Shown here: piece after piece, positions 1 to 8,169 of the stretch
Position numbering within the stretch: position 1 is the stretch's first letter
Layout: each line of letters starts with the position of its first letter
Assembly: GCF_907177275.1 (NCBI RefSeq)
Contig: NZ_CAJSLV010000049.1
Span: 93,326 to 157,325 of the forward strand
Source: Actinacidiphila cocklensis
GTDB lineage: Bacteria; Actinomycetota; Actinomycetes; Streptomycetales; Streptomycetaceae
Direction of reading: 5' to 3'
Length of the DNA: 64,000 nucleotides
Program-made: the position numbers and the translations under genes
Notes under the pieces: model-generated
The model's database searches: none
Seen by the model: the letters and a program-made list of their open reading frames with translations, nothing else
What the model was told of the DNA's origin: nothing

Positions 1-32
1 CAGTGGTCGTCGGCGGGTTCGGGCTGGGTCAC
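1..32 (-). CDS. dnaB: Replicative DNA helicase DnaB, N-terminal fragment (cut by window edge)
   Basis: Only the first ten codons of a leftward gene are inside the window. The GTG start at 30-32 follows a strong Shine-Dalgarno sequence, GGGAGGAGGT, seven bases upstream. The peptide reads VTQPEPADDH and the next partial codon starts TG, which fits Trp. As I remember Streptomyces DnaB, it begins with a similar PEP-x-DD-x-W stretch, and dnaB is the usual neighbour of the rpsF-ssb-rpsR-rplI operon and the MATE gene. The identification is therefore by synteny plus a very short match. DnaB would be the hexameric fork helicase, loaded with help from DciA, whose gene is also in this window. It could be another gene if the locus is rearranged. 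Confidence 0.6.
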   Translation of the reverse strand, partial: MTQPEPADDH

Positions 33-188
33 CCCCGCCACCTCCTCCCGTCCGGCCGGTTCGGCCGGACCCCGCGTGCGTGCCACTCTTTCAGCGGCAC
101 CGCTCCGATCCTCGACCCGCCCGGCTGCGCTCGCGCACGACGGACGGAGGCTCCACGGTAGGGCCAGCGACGGCCTGGACCAAGACGG

Positions 189-451
189 TTATCCACAGGG
201 GGTGTGGACGACGGCGGCATACCTGTGGAGAACTGCCCCCAACCTGTGTACAGCCCTTGGGACAGCGCTGTGGACAACCTCGGAGGTCGGCCCGAATACA
301 CCCGCCGACCTGCACTTTCTTCATCCATAGCCTGTGCAGGAGAAAAACTTTTTCCGCCGGACCAAGATCGCCACAAACGACGCGGAGGAGATCACTCTAC
401 GCAGTCACCGGTAAGAGTCCCTATCGCTCTTCACCTCTTACTTGTGGACGA
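189..451. promoter_or_regulatory. Five DnaA-box-like 9-mers in the dnaB/MATE divergent gap
   Basis: The 426-base gap 33-458 holds no gene but five sites fitting the actinomycete DnaA-box consensus: TTATCCACA (189-197, plus strand), and on the minus strand TCGTCCACA (203-211), TTCTCCACA (224-232), TTGTCCACA (269-277) and TCGTCCACA (443-451). The last lies 8 bases before the MATE start codon. Clustering in a divergent promoter region suggests DnaA-dependent control of dnaB and/or the transporter gene, or titration of DnaA. That function is inferred. Confidence 0.6.
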
Positions 452-458
452 TTAAGCT

Positions 459-1904
459 GTGCTTGTGAATCCCGTCGTCGAGCCGCCAGAAAAGCAGGAG
501 CCCGAAGCCCACGGCCCACCGTCCGACGGTGGCCGCCGCCCGGCCGGGCGGCGTCGTCACGACCGGGAGATCGTGGCCCTCGCGCTGCCCGCGTTCGGCG
601 CGCTCGTCGCGGAACCGCTCTTCGTGATGGTGGACAGCGCGATCGTCGGCCACCTCGGCACCGCGCAGCTCGCCGGCCTCGGCGTGGCCGCCGCACTGCT
701 CACCACCGCCGTCAACATCTTCGTCTTCCTCGCCTACGCCACCACCGCCGCGGTCGCCCGCCGGGTCGGCGCGGGCGACCTCCCCGCCGCGCTGCGCCAG
801 GGCGTGGACGGCATCTGGCTGGCGCTGCTGCTCGGCGGCCTGGTGATCGCCGCCGTTCTGCCCGCGGCACCCGCGCTCGTCGACCTCTTCGGCGCCTCGG
901 GAACCGCGGCCCCCTACGCCACCAGCTATCTGCGGATCAGCTCGCTCGGCATCCCCGCCATGCTCGTGGTGCTGGCCGCCACCGGCGTGCTGCGCGGTCT
1001 GCAGGACACCCGCACCCCGCTGGCGGTCGCGGTCGGCGGGTTCGCCGCCAACGCCGGGCTGAACGCCGCCCTCGTCTACGGGGCCGGGCTCGGAATCGCG
1101 GGGTCTGCCTGGGGCACGGTCATCGCGCAGAACGGCATGGCCGCGGTCTACCTGTGGGTCGTCGTCCGCGGCGTCCGCCGGCAGACCGGCGGCGAAGCGG
1201 CCGGGGGCACCGGTAAGGGCGACGGCGGCGACTGGTGGGCGGCGCTGCGCCCCGACGCCGCCGGGATACGCGCCTGCGCCCGCGCCGGCCTCCCGCTGCT
1301 GGTCCGTACGCTCAGCCTGCGGGCGGTACTGCTGATCGCCACCGCGGTGGCCGCCGGGCTCGGCGACACCGAGATCGCCGCACATCAGATCACCCTCACC
1401 GTCTGGTCGCTGCTGGCCTTCGCGCTGGATGCCATCGCCATCGCCGGCCAGGCGATCATCGGCCGCTACCTGGGCGCGGAGGACGCAGAGGGCGCCAGGG
1501 CGGCCTGCCGGCGGATGATCGAGTGGGGAGTGGCCTGCGGTGTGGTCCTGGGGCTGCTGGTGGCACTGGCCCGGCCGCTGATCGGGCCGATATTCAGCTC
1601 CGACCCGGCCGTACAGGACGCGCTGATGTCCGCGCTGCTGGTGGTCGCGATCTCGCAGCCGGTCTCCGGGGTGGTCTTCGTACTCGACGGGGTGCTGATG
1701 GGCGCCGGGGACGGGCCGTATCTGGCCTGGTCGATGCTGGCCACCCTGGCGGTCTTCGCCCCCGTCGCCTTCTCGGTGCCGGCACTGGGGGCGGGCCTGA
1801 CCGCCCTGTGGTGGGCCATGACGCTGATGATGCTCACCCGGCTCGCCGCCCTGTGGCTGCGCGCCCGCTCCGGCCGCTGGGTCGTCACCGGCGCCGCGCG
1901 CTGA
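459..1904 (+). CDS. MATE/DinF-family multidrug efflux transporter
   Basis: A 481-residue polytopic membrane protein of the usual MATE length with about twelve hydrophobic helices. A soluble head of about 35 residues, rich in Pro and Arg, precedes the first helix. MATE proteins export cationic drugs and metabolites in exchange for Na+ or H+ across the plasma membrane. The DinF-like branch is my reading of the sequence around ALPAFGALVAEPLFVMVDSA and of the synteny. A GTG start at 459 is used; a second in-frame GTG at 465 is equally possible, and no strong Shine-Dalgarno sequence is seen. The gene diverges from dnaB and converges on rplI, sharing a bidirectional terminator. The substrate is unknown. 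Confidence 0.85.
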   Translation: MLVNPVVEPPEKQEPEAHGPPSDGGRRPAGRRRHDREIVALALPAFGALVAEPLFVMVDSAIVGHLGTAQLAGLGVAAALLTTAVNIFVFLAYATTAAVARRVGAGDLPAALRQGVDGIWLALLLGGLVIAAVLPAAPALVDLFGASGTAAPYATSYLRISSLGIPAMLVVLAATGVLRGLQDTRTPLAVAVGGFAANAGLNAALVYGAGLGIAGSAWGTVIAQNGMAAVYLWVVVRGVRRQTGGEAAGGTGKGDGGDWWAALRPDAAGIRACARAGLPLLVRTLSLRAVLLIATAVAAGLGDTEIAAHQITLTVWSLLAFALDAIAIAGQAIIGRYLGAEDAEGARAACRRMIEWGVACGVVLGLLVALARPLIGPIFSSDPAVQDALMSALLVVAISQPVSGVVFVLDGVLMGAGDGPYLAWSMLATLAVFAPVAFSVPALGAGLTALWWAMTLMMLTRLAALWLRARSGRWVVTGAAR

Positions 1905-1922
1905 CCTCCGCTCCACGCGCAA

Positions 1923-1956
1923 GGGCCGGGCACCCCCGCGAAGGGGTGCCCGGCCC
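1923..1956. terminator. Bidirectional hairpin terminator between MATE gene and rplI
   Basis: A perfect 14-bp inverted repeat (GGGCCGGGCACCCC, 1923-1936, with its complement at 1943-1956) encloses a six-base CGCGAA loop. It lies in the gap between two convergent genes, so it can end transcription from both sides. Confidence 0.8.
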
Positions 1957-1959
1957 TGT

Positions 1960-1973
1960 GTTCCACGTGGAAC
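1960..1973. other. parS site (GTTCCACGTGGAAC)
   Basis: A perfect 14-bp palindrome of the actinomycete parS type, with C/G in place of the inner T/A of GTTTCACGTGAAAC. It is intergenic, just past the MATE/rplI terminator. It is the outermost parS on the left, about 33 kb from oriC. ParB from this window is the expected ligand. Confidence 0.75.
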
Positions 1974-1992
1974 ATGCCGAGCAAAAGGGGCC

Positions 1993-2442
1993 TTACGCCG
2001 CCACGACCTCCAGGTCGAGAACAGCCTCGACCTCGGAGTGCAGCCGCACGGAGACCTTGTGCGCACCGAGCGTCTTGATCGGCGAACCGACCTCGACCCG
2101 GCGCTTGTCGACGGCCGGACCACCGGCGGCCTTGATCGCCGCAGCGATGTCGGCCGGGGTGATGGAGCCGAAGAGCCGGCCGGTGTCACCGGCGCGGGTG
2201 CTCAGCTTGACCTTGACGGCCTGGAGCTGGGCCTTGACCACGTTCGCGTCCTCGAGCGAGTGGATCTCGCGGATGCGACGGGCACGGCGGATCTGCTCGA
2301 CGTCCTTCTCGCCACCCTTGGTCCACGCGATGGCGAAGCCCCGCGGGATCAGGTAGTTGCGGGCGTAGCCCGGCTTGACGTCGACGATGTCGCCGGCGGC
2401 ACCCAGGCCGCTGACCTCGTTGGTAAGGATGATCTTGGACAT
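1993..2442 (-). CDS. rplI: 50S ribosomal protein bL9
   Basis: 149 residues, normal length for bL9. The N-terminal RNA-binding domain begins [14 protein letters not shown] and carries the family signature around [14 protein letters not shown] charged connecting helix leads to a C-terminal domain ending in LEVVAA. bL9 binds 23S rRNA near the L1 stalk and helps maintain reading frame. It is the last gene of the leftward rpsF-ssb-rpsR-rplI operon, 18 bases after rpsR, and is followed by the bidirectional hairpin at 1923-1956. Confidence 0.97.
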   Translation of the reverse strand: MSKIILTNEVSGLGAAGDIVDVKPGYARNYLIPRGFAIAWTKGGEKDVEQIRRARRIREIHSLEDANVVKAQLQAVKVKLSTRAGDTGRLFGSITPADIAAAIKAAGGPAVDKRRVEVGSPIKTLGAHKVSVRLHSEVEAVLDLEVVAA

Positions 2443-2460
2443 TATCTGGTCACCCTTTCC

Positions 2461-2697
2461 TTATCGAGCGGTCGACGTGTACGGCAGCAGCGCCATCTCA
2501 CGGCTGTTCTTGACAGCCGTGGCGACGTCACGCTGGTGCTGGGTGCAGTTGCCGGTGACGCGGCGGGCACGGATCTTGCCACGGTCGGAAATGAACTTCC
2601 GCAGCATGTTCGTGTCCTTGTAGTCCACGTACACGGTCTTGTCCTTGCAGAACGCGCAGACCTTCTTCTTCGGCTTGCGCGGGGGCGGCTTCGCCAT
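2461..2697 (-). CDS. rpsR: 30S ribosomal protein bS18
   Basis: 78 residues with the S18 core ([23 protein letters not shown]) and the KxxxCAFCKD motif. With the later Cys this gives a cysteine-containing (C+) form that may bind zinc. Streptomyces genomes often carry a second, cysteine-free S18 elsewhere, which cannot be checked here. bS18 sits on the 30S platform beside bS6, encoded in the same operon. AGGAG lies six to seven bases before the ATG. The gene sits between ssb (41-base gap) and rplI. Confidence 0.97.
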   Translation of the reverse strand: MAKPPPRKPKKKVCAFCKDKTVYVDYKDTNMLRKFISDRGKIRARRVTGNCTQHQRDVATAVKNSREMALLPYTSTAR

Positions 2698-2738
2698 GGT
2701 GATTCTCCTATGCGATCAAGAAGTGAGTGAGGTCCGCC

Positions 2739-3350
2739 CTAGAAGGGCGGCTCGTCCGAGTAGCCGCCGCCGGACGAACCGGAGCTTCCGCCCCAGCCGC
2801 CACCCTGCCCGCCGCCCGACTGGCCGCCGCCGGCCGGAGCGCTGGTGGCCCAGGGGTCGTCGGCGGGAGCACCGCCGCCGCCCTGCTGGCCGCCGGGGCC
2901 GCCGCCCCAGCTGCCGCCACCCTGGCCGCCGCCCTGGCCGCCGCCCGAGGCGTAGCCGCCCTGCTGGCCGCCACGACCGCCACCGCCGCTGGTCTTGGTG
3001 ACCTTGGCCGTGGCGCTCCTGAGGCTGGCGCCGACCTCGTCGACGTCCAGTTCGTAGACCGTGCGCTTGACGCCCTCGCGGTCCTCGTAGGACCGCTGCT
3101 TGAGCCGGCCCTGCACGATGACGCGCATGCCTCGCTGAAGCGATTCGGCGACGTTCTCCGCCGCCTGCCGCCAGACCGAGCAGGTCAGGAACAGGCTCTC
3201 GCCGTCCTTCCACTCATTGGTCTGCCGGTCGAAGGTGCGGGGAGTGGACGCGACGCGGAACTTCGCGACCGCCGCACCGGACGGGGTGAAGCGCAGCTCG
3301 GGGTCGTCGACAAGATTGCCGACGACCGTGATGACGGTCTCGCCTGCCAT
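2739..3350 (-). CDS. ssb: Single-stranded DNA-binding protein
   Basis: 203 residues. Residues 1-110 form the OB-fold (start [21 protein letters not shown], with the [16 protein letters not shown] segment). The rest is a very Gly/Ser/Gln-rich linker ending in DEPPF, a variant of the acidic SSB tip that recruits replication and repair partners. SSB coats single-stranded DNA at forks and at the melted origin. It lies between rpsF and rpsR, as is usual in bacteria. GAGAGGT precedes the ATG. The repetitive linker is encoded by GC-rich triplets, so many antisense reading frames appear over 2740-3000; none is credible as a gene. Confidence 0.96.
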   Translation of the reverse strand: MAGETVITVVGNLVDDPELRFTPSGAAVAKFRVASTPRTFDRQTNEWKDGESLFLTCSVWRQAAENVAESLQRGMRVIVQGRLKQRSYEDREGVKRTVYELDVDEVGASLRSATAKVTKTSGGGGRGGQQGGYASGGGQGGGQGGGSWGGGPGGQQGGGGAPADDPWATSAPAGGGQSGGGQGGGWGGSSGSSGGGYSDEPPF

Positions 3351-3408
3351 GGGGTGACCTCTCGACTGGCTTTGGGCAGTGCTGACTGACTGCTACTCGA
3401 AGTCCGGA

Positions 3409-3699
3409 CTAGTGCAGTTCCGGACGGAGGACCTTGGTCCGCAGCACCGACTCGTTCAGGTTGAGCTGGCGGTCCAGCTCCTTGACGACCTCAGGCGTGG
3501 CCTTGAGGTCGACGACCGAGTAGATGCCCTCGGGCTTCTTGTTGATCTCGTAGGAGAGACGACGACGGCCCCAGGTGTCGACCTTCTCCACGCTGCCGCC
3601 GCCATTGCGGACGACGGACAGGAAGGACTCGATCAGCGGGGAGACAGCGCGCTCCTCAAGATCGGGGTCGAGAATGAGCATGAGCTCGTAGTGACGCAT
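3409..3699 (-). CDS. rpsF: 30S ribosomal protein bS6
   Basis: 96 residues starting [16 protein letters not shown], with the conserved [18 protein letters not shown] segment. The ATG at 3697-3699 follows an excellent Shine-Dalgarno sequence, AAAGGAGGTGG. Upstream in-frame codons lack one and are not used. bS6 pairs with bS18 on the 30S subunit. It is the first gene of the rpsF-ssb-rpsR-rplI operon, with 58 bases between it and ssb. The 269-base gap to the divergent gene at 3969 must hold its promoter, but I could not pick convincing -35/-10 boxes. Confidence 0.97.
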   Translation of the reverse strand: MRHYELMLILDPDLEERAVSPLIESFLSVVRNGGGSVEKVDTWGRRRLSYEINKKPEGIYSVVDLKATPEVVKELDRQLNLNESVLRTKVLRPELH

Positions 3700-3968
3700 A
3701 GTGGAACCCACCTCCTTTGGACTCAGCGGCCACGGCATTTCCGTGGCAGGAGGGTTTGTATCTGCGTCGCAACGGTAACGCGGGCCACTGACAGTCGAGG
3801 GAGATCCCGTGGACTGCCCGGTTCGGCCCAGCGCAGACACCGGTGCAGACCATACAGACTACCCGCCTCGGTCCCCCGGGTTGAAATCCGCCCCCTTATG
3901 CCCGCAATCTGTACACATCGGGTGCGCGGGTGCTACAGCCCGCCACTTCTCCGTCACGGAGGTGCCCC

Positions 3969-4277
3969 ATGGCACAGCATGCGGAACGGACCCACCACCT
4001 CACCTTCAACACCGACGGCCAGCCGCATCCCCTGGTCAACTCACTGGCGATCGTGACGCTCGTCCTCGGCGGCATCGCGGTCATCTCGTCGGCGTTCAAC
4101 AGCCTGCACCTGCTCAGCTCCTGGACCGGCCTGGTGGGCATCTTCACCGGCGGTTACGGCCAGTTCATCTCGGTCACCACGCCCGAACGCTTCGCCCTGA
4201 TCATCGGCCTCGGCATGTCCGCGGTCGGCTTCTACATCGGGGTGGCCCACGGCGGCCTGACCGGCGGGCTCTGGTAG
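3969..4277 (+). CDS. Small two- to three-helix membrane protein, unknown function
   Basis: 102 residues. A hydrophilic N-terminus (MAQHAERTHHLTFNTDG) is followed by hydrophobic helices around VNSLAIVTLVLGGIAVISSA, WTGLVGIFTGGY and FALIIGLGMSAVGFYIGVAH. The ATG at 3969 has GGAGG seven bases upstream, which decides the start. It diverges from rpsF. I do not recognise the family beyond a conserved-looking actinomycete membrane protein. It is separated from femX by a DnaA-box inverted repeat. Confidence 0.75.
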   Translation: MAQHAERTHHLTFNTDGQPHPLVNSLAIVTLVLGGIAVISSAFNSLHLLSSWTGLVGIFTGGYGQFISVTTPERFALIIGLGMSAVGFYIGVAHGGLTGGLW

Positions 4278-4296
4278 CGGAGCCCGGCATTCCCCG

Positions 4297-4334
4297 CAGC
4301 CCTGTGGAAAGCCGCGCCGTTGTCCACAGGGCTG
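4297..4334. promoter_or_regulatory. Inverted repeat carrying a perfect DnaA box, upstream of femX
   Basis: Arms CAGCCCTGTGGA (4297-4308) and TCCACAGGGCTG (4323-4334) are perfectly complementary across 14 bases. The right half includes TTGTCCACA (4320-4328), the preferred Streptomyces DnaA box. The left half has only the TGTGGA core. It could act as a terminator for the small membrane-protein gene or as a DnaA site before femX. Confidence 0.5.
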
Positions 4335-4407
4335 GTGGGACGGCTCCCCCTGCACAGTAGGCTTCGGGCCAGTAAGCCCGCAGTCGTGAGCATGGGGAGC
4401 GCCCCGC

Positions 4408-5547
4408 ATGAGCCTGACCCTCAGGACCATCAGCCGAGAGCAGCACCTGGCCTACATCCAGAGCCTGCCCGCGGCGAGCCACTGCCAGGTCCCGGCATGG
4501 GCCGACGTGAAGTCCGAGTGGCGGTCGGAGAGCCTCGGCTGGTTCGACGAGCAGCCCGGACAGCCGTCCAAGGGCGGCCGGCTGGTCGGTGTCGGTCTCG
4601 TCCTCTACCGGCAGCTGCCCAAGGTCAAGCGGTACCTGGCGTACATGCCGGAGGGCCCGGTCATCAACTGGTACGCCCCCAACCTGGACGAGTGGCTGCA
4701 GCCGATGCTGCGGCACCTCAAGCAGCAGGGCGCGTTCACCGTCAAGATGGGTCCGCCGGTGATAATCCGCCGCTGGGACGCCAACACGATCAAGGCGGGC
4801 ATCGCCGACCCCGACGTCAAGCGGCTGCGAGACGTCGAGGCCGACTTCATCGAGCCGCGCGCCTTCGAGGTCGCCGAGCGGCTGCGCAGGATGGGCTGGC
4901 AGCAGGGCGAGGACGGCGGCGCCGGCTTCGGTGACGTGCAGCCGCGCTACGTCTACCAGGTGCCGCTGGAGAACCGCTCGCTCGACGACATCCTGAAGAA
5001 CTTCAACCAGCTGTGGCGCCGCAACATCAAGAAGGCCGAGAAGGCCGGCGTCCAGGTCATCCAGGGCGGCTACGACGACCTGCCCGCCTGGCAGCAGCTG
5101 TACGAGATCACCGCGGTCCGCGACCAGTTCCGCCCGCGCCCGCTGTCGTACTTCCAGCGCATGTGGACCAAGCTGAACGCCGAGGACGCCAACCGCATGC
5201 GGCTCTACCTGGCCGTGCACGAGGGCGAGGCGGTCGCCGCGGCCACCATGCTCACCGTCGGCCGGCACGTCTGGTACTCGTACGGCGCCTCCGCCAACCA
5301 CAAGCGCGAGGTCCGGCCGTCCAACGCGATGCAGTGGCGGATGCTGCGGGACGCGTACGCCATGGGCGCCAGCGTCTACGATCTGCGCGGCATCAGCGAC
5401 TCGCTCGACGAGACCGATCACCTGTTCGGCCTTATCCAGTTCAAGGTGGGCACGGGCGGGCAGGCTGCCGAATACTTGGGCGAGTGGGATTTCCCGCTCA
5501 ACAAGCTGCTCCACAAGGCACTCGACATCTACATGTCGCGCCGCTGA
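4408..5547 (+). CDS. femX: FemX-type lipid II aminoacyltransferase (FemAB family)
   Basis: 379 residues with the double GNAT-like fold of FemAB enzymes, including the FNQLWRRNIKKAEKAGV region that precedes the charged helical segment. These enzymes move an amino acid from aminoacyl-tRNA to the Lys or LL-diaminopimelate of lipid II at the inner membrane face. In Streptomyces the bridge is a single Gly, so a glycyltransferase role is expected from family knowledge. The ATG at 4408 has only a weak GGGGAGC upstream. It is followed 34 bases later by an alanine-racemase-fold gene, and the two are probably co-transcribed. Confidence 0.88.
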   Translation: MSLTLRTISREQHLAYIQSLPAASHCQVPAWADVKSEWRSESLGWFDEQPGQPSKGGRLVGVGLVLYRQLPKVKRYLAYMPEGPVINWYAPNLDEWLQPMLRHLKQQGAFTVKMGPPVIIRRWDANTIKAGIADPDVKRLRDVEADFIEPRAFEVAERLRRMGWQQGEDGGAGFGDVQPRYVYQVPLENRSLDDILKNFNQLWRRNIKKAEKAGVQVIQGGYDDLPAWQQLYEITAVRDQFRPRPLSYFQRMWTKLNAEDANRMRLYLAVHEGEAVAAATMLTVGRHVWYSYGASANHKREVRPSNAMQWRMLRDAYAMGASVYDLRGISDSLDETDHLFGLIQFKVGTGGQAAEYLGEWDFPLNKLLHKALDIYMSRR

Positions 5548-5581
5548 CCGGCCGACGCTCACCAGGAAGGTCCTCCAGGCC

Positions 5582-6622
5582 ATGGCGCTCACCCTGTATG
5601 TCGACACCGCACGCTGGCGTGCCCACCAGCAGCAGGTGGCCGACCAATTCCCCGGCCTCGTCCCGGTCTGCAAGGGGAACGGCTACGGCTTCGGCCACGA
5701 GCGGCTGGCCGACGAGGCCACCCGGCTGCGCTCCGACATGCTCGCCGTGGGCACGACGTACGAAGCGGCCAGGATCAAGGACTACTTCGGCGGCGACATC
5801 CTCGTGCTGACCCCCTACCGGCTCGGCGAGGAGCCGGTGCCGCTGCCGGACCGGGCGATCCGCTCGGTGTCCTCGGTGGAGGGCGTGCGCGGGCTGGTCG
5901 GCGCCCGGGTCGTCATCGAGGTGATGAGCTCGATGCGGCGGCACGGCGTGGCCGAGGAGGACCTGGGCAAGCTGCACACCGCGATCGACGACGTACGCCT
6001 GGAGGGCTTCGCCATCCACCTGCCGCTGGACCGCACCGACGGCAGCGACGCCGTGGAGGAGGTCTTCGCGTGGATGGAGCGGCTGCGAGCGGCCCGGCTG
6101 CCGCTGCACACGATGTTCGTCAGCCACCTGAAGGCCACCGAGCAGGCGGCGCTCCAGCAGCAGTTCCCGCAGACCCGTTTCCGCGCCAGGATCGGCACCC
6201 GGATGTGGCTCGGCGACCACGACGCGACCGAGTACCGCGGCGCCGTCCTGGACGTGACGCGGATCGCCAAGGGCGAGCGCTACGGCTACCGGCAGGAGAA
6301 GGCCGCGGACAACGGCCACCTGGTTGTCGTGGCCGGCGGCACCTCGCACGGGGTGGGCCTGGAGGCGCCCAAGGCGCTGCACGGCCTGATGCCGCGCGCC
6401 AAGGGGGTGGCCAGGGCCGGCCTGGCCACCGTCAACCGCAACCTGTCGCCGTTCGTGTGGGCCGGCAAGCAGCGGTGGTTCGCCGAGCCGCCGCACATGC
6501 AGGTCTCGATCCTCTTCCTGCCGGGCGACGTGGCACCGCCGGCGGTCGGTGACGAGCTGGTGGCGCACCTGCGGCACACCACCACCCAGTTCGACCGGAT
6601 CGTGGACCGTCAGGCGTCGTAG
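5582..6622 (+). CDS. Alanine-racemase-fold PLP protein
   Basis: 346 residues. The N-terminal motif CKGNGYGFG (residues 30-38) matches the PLP-lysine motif of alanine racemases (Lys31 as Schiff-base residue). Later GTRMWLGDH and a C-terminal beta domain are present. At about 346 residues it is a little shorter than typical Alr (about 370-390), and many usual Alr landmarks are diverged. It may be an amino-acid racemase with another substrate, or a decarboxylase-like relative. Its position directly after femX suggests a cell-wall role, possibly supplying a D-amino acid, which is inference. GGAAGG lies about 12 bases before the ATG. The last 13 bases overlap the convergent GT87 gene. Confidence 0.75.
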   Translation: MALTLYVDTARWRAHQQQVADQFPGLVPVCKGNGYGFGHERLADEATRLRSDMLAVGTTYEAARIKDYFGGDILVLTPYRLGEEPVPLPDRAIRSVSSVEGVRGLVGARVVIEVMSSMRRHGVAEEDLGKLHTAIDDVRLEGFAIHLPLDRTDGSDAVEEVFAWMERLRAARLPLHTMFVSHLKATEQAALQQQFPQTRFRARIGTRMWLGDHDATEYRGAVLDVTRIAKGERYGYRQEKAADNGHLVVVAGGTSHGVGLEAPKALHGLMPRAKGVARAGLATVNRNLSPFVWAGKQRWFAEPPHMQVSILFLPGDVAPPAVGDELVAHLRHTTTQFDRIVDRQAS

Positions 6623-8082
6623 GCCGGGGCGGGCTGCTGCTCGGCCTCCTCGGCCAGGAAACCCAGGACGAAGGCGTCCTCGGCCCCGTCGAGCACCCCG
6701 CCCACCGGGTCGTCCTCGCCGTTCTGCCGCAGGACGTCGTGCTCCGGCCGCAGGATGTCCCTGATGATGACCCCGCACAGGTAGAGCACGCCCACCAGGT
6801 GCAGCGCGACCGCCAGGTGGTAGCCGTCGGCGGACAGGCCGTGGTGCTTGGTGCCGCCGGTGACGTAGGCCAGCTGCATCCAGATCGCGATGAAGTAGAG
6901 CACCTCGGCGCCCTGCCAGATCAGCAGGTCGCGCCAGCGCGGCCGGGCGAGCACGGCCAGCGGCAGCAGCCACAGGACGTACTGCGGCGAGTAGACCTTG
7001 TTGCTGACGATGAGGGCGGCCACCACCAGGAAGGCGATCTGGCCGAGCCGCGGCCGGCGGGGCGCGTAGAAGGTCAGGGCCGCGATACCCGCGCACAGCA
7101 GGATCAGCAGGGCGGCGACGTACGCGCTGACGCCGGTGAGCGGGTTGCCGGTGCGCTGCATGATGATCAGCCACACCGAGCCGTAGTCGACGCCCCGGGT
7201 GCGGCTGTAGGAGTAGAACTCCCCCCAGCCCGATCTGGCCAGCAGGATCACCGGCAGGTTGACGGCCAGCCAGGCGCACACCGCGCCGGCCAGTGTCGCG
7301 GCGAAGGCCCGCATCCTGCCCGCACGCAGGCAGAGCAGGCCCAACGCGAGCAGGAGGAGGACCGGGTAGAGCTTGGCCGCTGCGGCCAGGCCGATCAGCA
7401 CACCGGCGGCCACCGGCCGGCTGCGGGACCACAGCAGCAGGCCCGCGGCGGCCAGCGCCACCGCGAAGAGGTCCCAGTTGATCGTCGCGGACAGCGCGAG
7501 CGCGGGGGACAGGGCGATGAAAAGGCCGTCCCAGGGCCGCCGCCGGTTGGTGCGGGAGACCAGCAGCACGAGCGCGATCGCGCAGAGCAGCAGCATCCCC
7601 GAGTTCACGATCCAGTAGATCTGCGACCGGTGCTCCATGCTGCCGCCGTGCGGGGTCAGCCAGGAGGCGACCTCCATGAAGAGCCCGGTGAGGACCGGGT
7701 ACTCCAGGTGGTGGAAGCCGCTGCCGGACAGTGACCCGGGAATGCTGTCGAAGTACGGCACCACGTCGGCGGCGAAACCGCGGTCGTGGTAGAGGTGCGG
7801 GATGTCGGAGTAGCAGGCGTGGATGTACTGCGGGTCGCCGCCCTGGAACCAGGCGCCGTTGTAGCAGGGCACCTTCTGCACCATGCCGAGCGCGAACATC
7901 CCGATGACGATCAGGACCATCACCCGCAGGGCGTTCCACCAGCGGTGGCCGCCGGTCTCGGCGTGTTTGCCGGCCGGGCCGCCGATGAGTTCGCTCGCCG
8001 TGGCGGCCAGTGGATCCTCATCGGTGGGACGCACCGGAAGCTCCTGCCGGTCGTCCTCTTCGCGATCGCGCACGCTCGTCAT
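6610..8082 (-). CDS. GT87-family polyprenol-phosphate-dependent mannosyltransferase
   Basis: 490 residues. After a polar N-terminus (about 60 residues) there are about ten to eleven hydrophobic helices. The large extracytoplasmic loop after helix 1 carries Asp/His-rich segments (HACYSDIPHLYHDRGF) as in GT-C enzymes. GT87 members add alpha-mannose from polyprenyl-phosphomannose to envelope lipids or glycans outside the membrane; the acceptor here is unknown. The ATG at 8080-8082 is chosen because the longer reading frame adds a non-conserved, Cys/His-rich stretch. It lies downstream of the PBP gene, separated by a strong terminator, and overlaps the convergent racemase-fold gene by 13 bases. 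Confidence 0.8.
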   Translation of the reverse strand: MTSVRDREEDDRQELPVRPTDEDPLAATASELIGGPAGKHAETGGHRWWNALRVMVLIVIGMFALGMVQKVPCYNGAWFQGGDPQYIHACYSDIPHLYHDRGFAADVVPYFDSIPGSLSGSGFHHLEYPVLTGLFMEVASWLTPHGGSMEHRSQIYWIVNSGMLLLCAIALVLLVSRTNRRRPWDGLFIALSPALALSATINWDLFAVALAAAGLLLWSRSRPVAAGVLIGLAAAAKLYPVLLLLALGLLCLRAGRMRAFAATLAGAVCAWLAVNLPVILLARSGWGEFYSYSRTRGVDYGSVWLIIMQRTGNPLTGVSAYVAALLILLCAGIAALTFYAPRRPRLGQIAFLVVAALIVSNKVYSPQYVLWLLPLAVLARPRWRDLLIWQGAEVLYFIAIWMQLAYVTGGTKHHGLSADGYHLAVALHLVGVLYLCGVIIRDILRPEHDVLRQNGEDDPVGGVLDGAEDAFVLGFLAEEAEQQPAPAYDA

Positions 8083-8118
8083 GCCGACATCCTGCCGTAC
8101 CGGGCTATGGGTGCAGCA

Positions 8119-8160
8119 GACCCCGTGGCGGTCGTGATGTCTCCCGACCGCCACGGGGTC
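8119..8160 (-). terminator. Hairpin terminator after the class A PBP gene
   Basis: A 16-bp perfect stem (GACCCCGTGGCGGTCG at 8119-8134, complement at 8145-8160) with a ten-base loop lies 9 bases beyond the PBP stop codon and before the GT87 start. Confidence 0.75.
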
Positions 8161-8169
8161 CTGTGCGGC

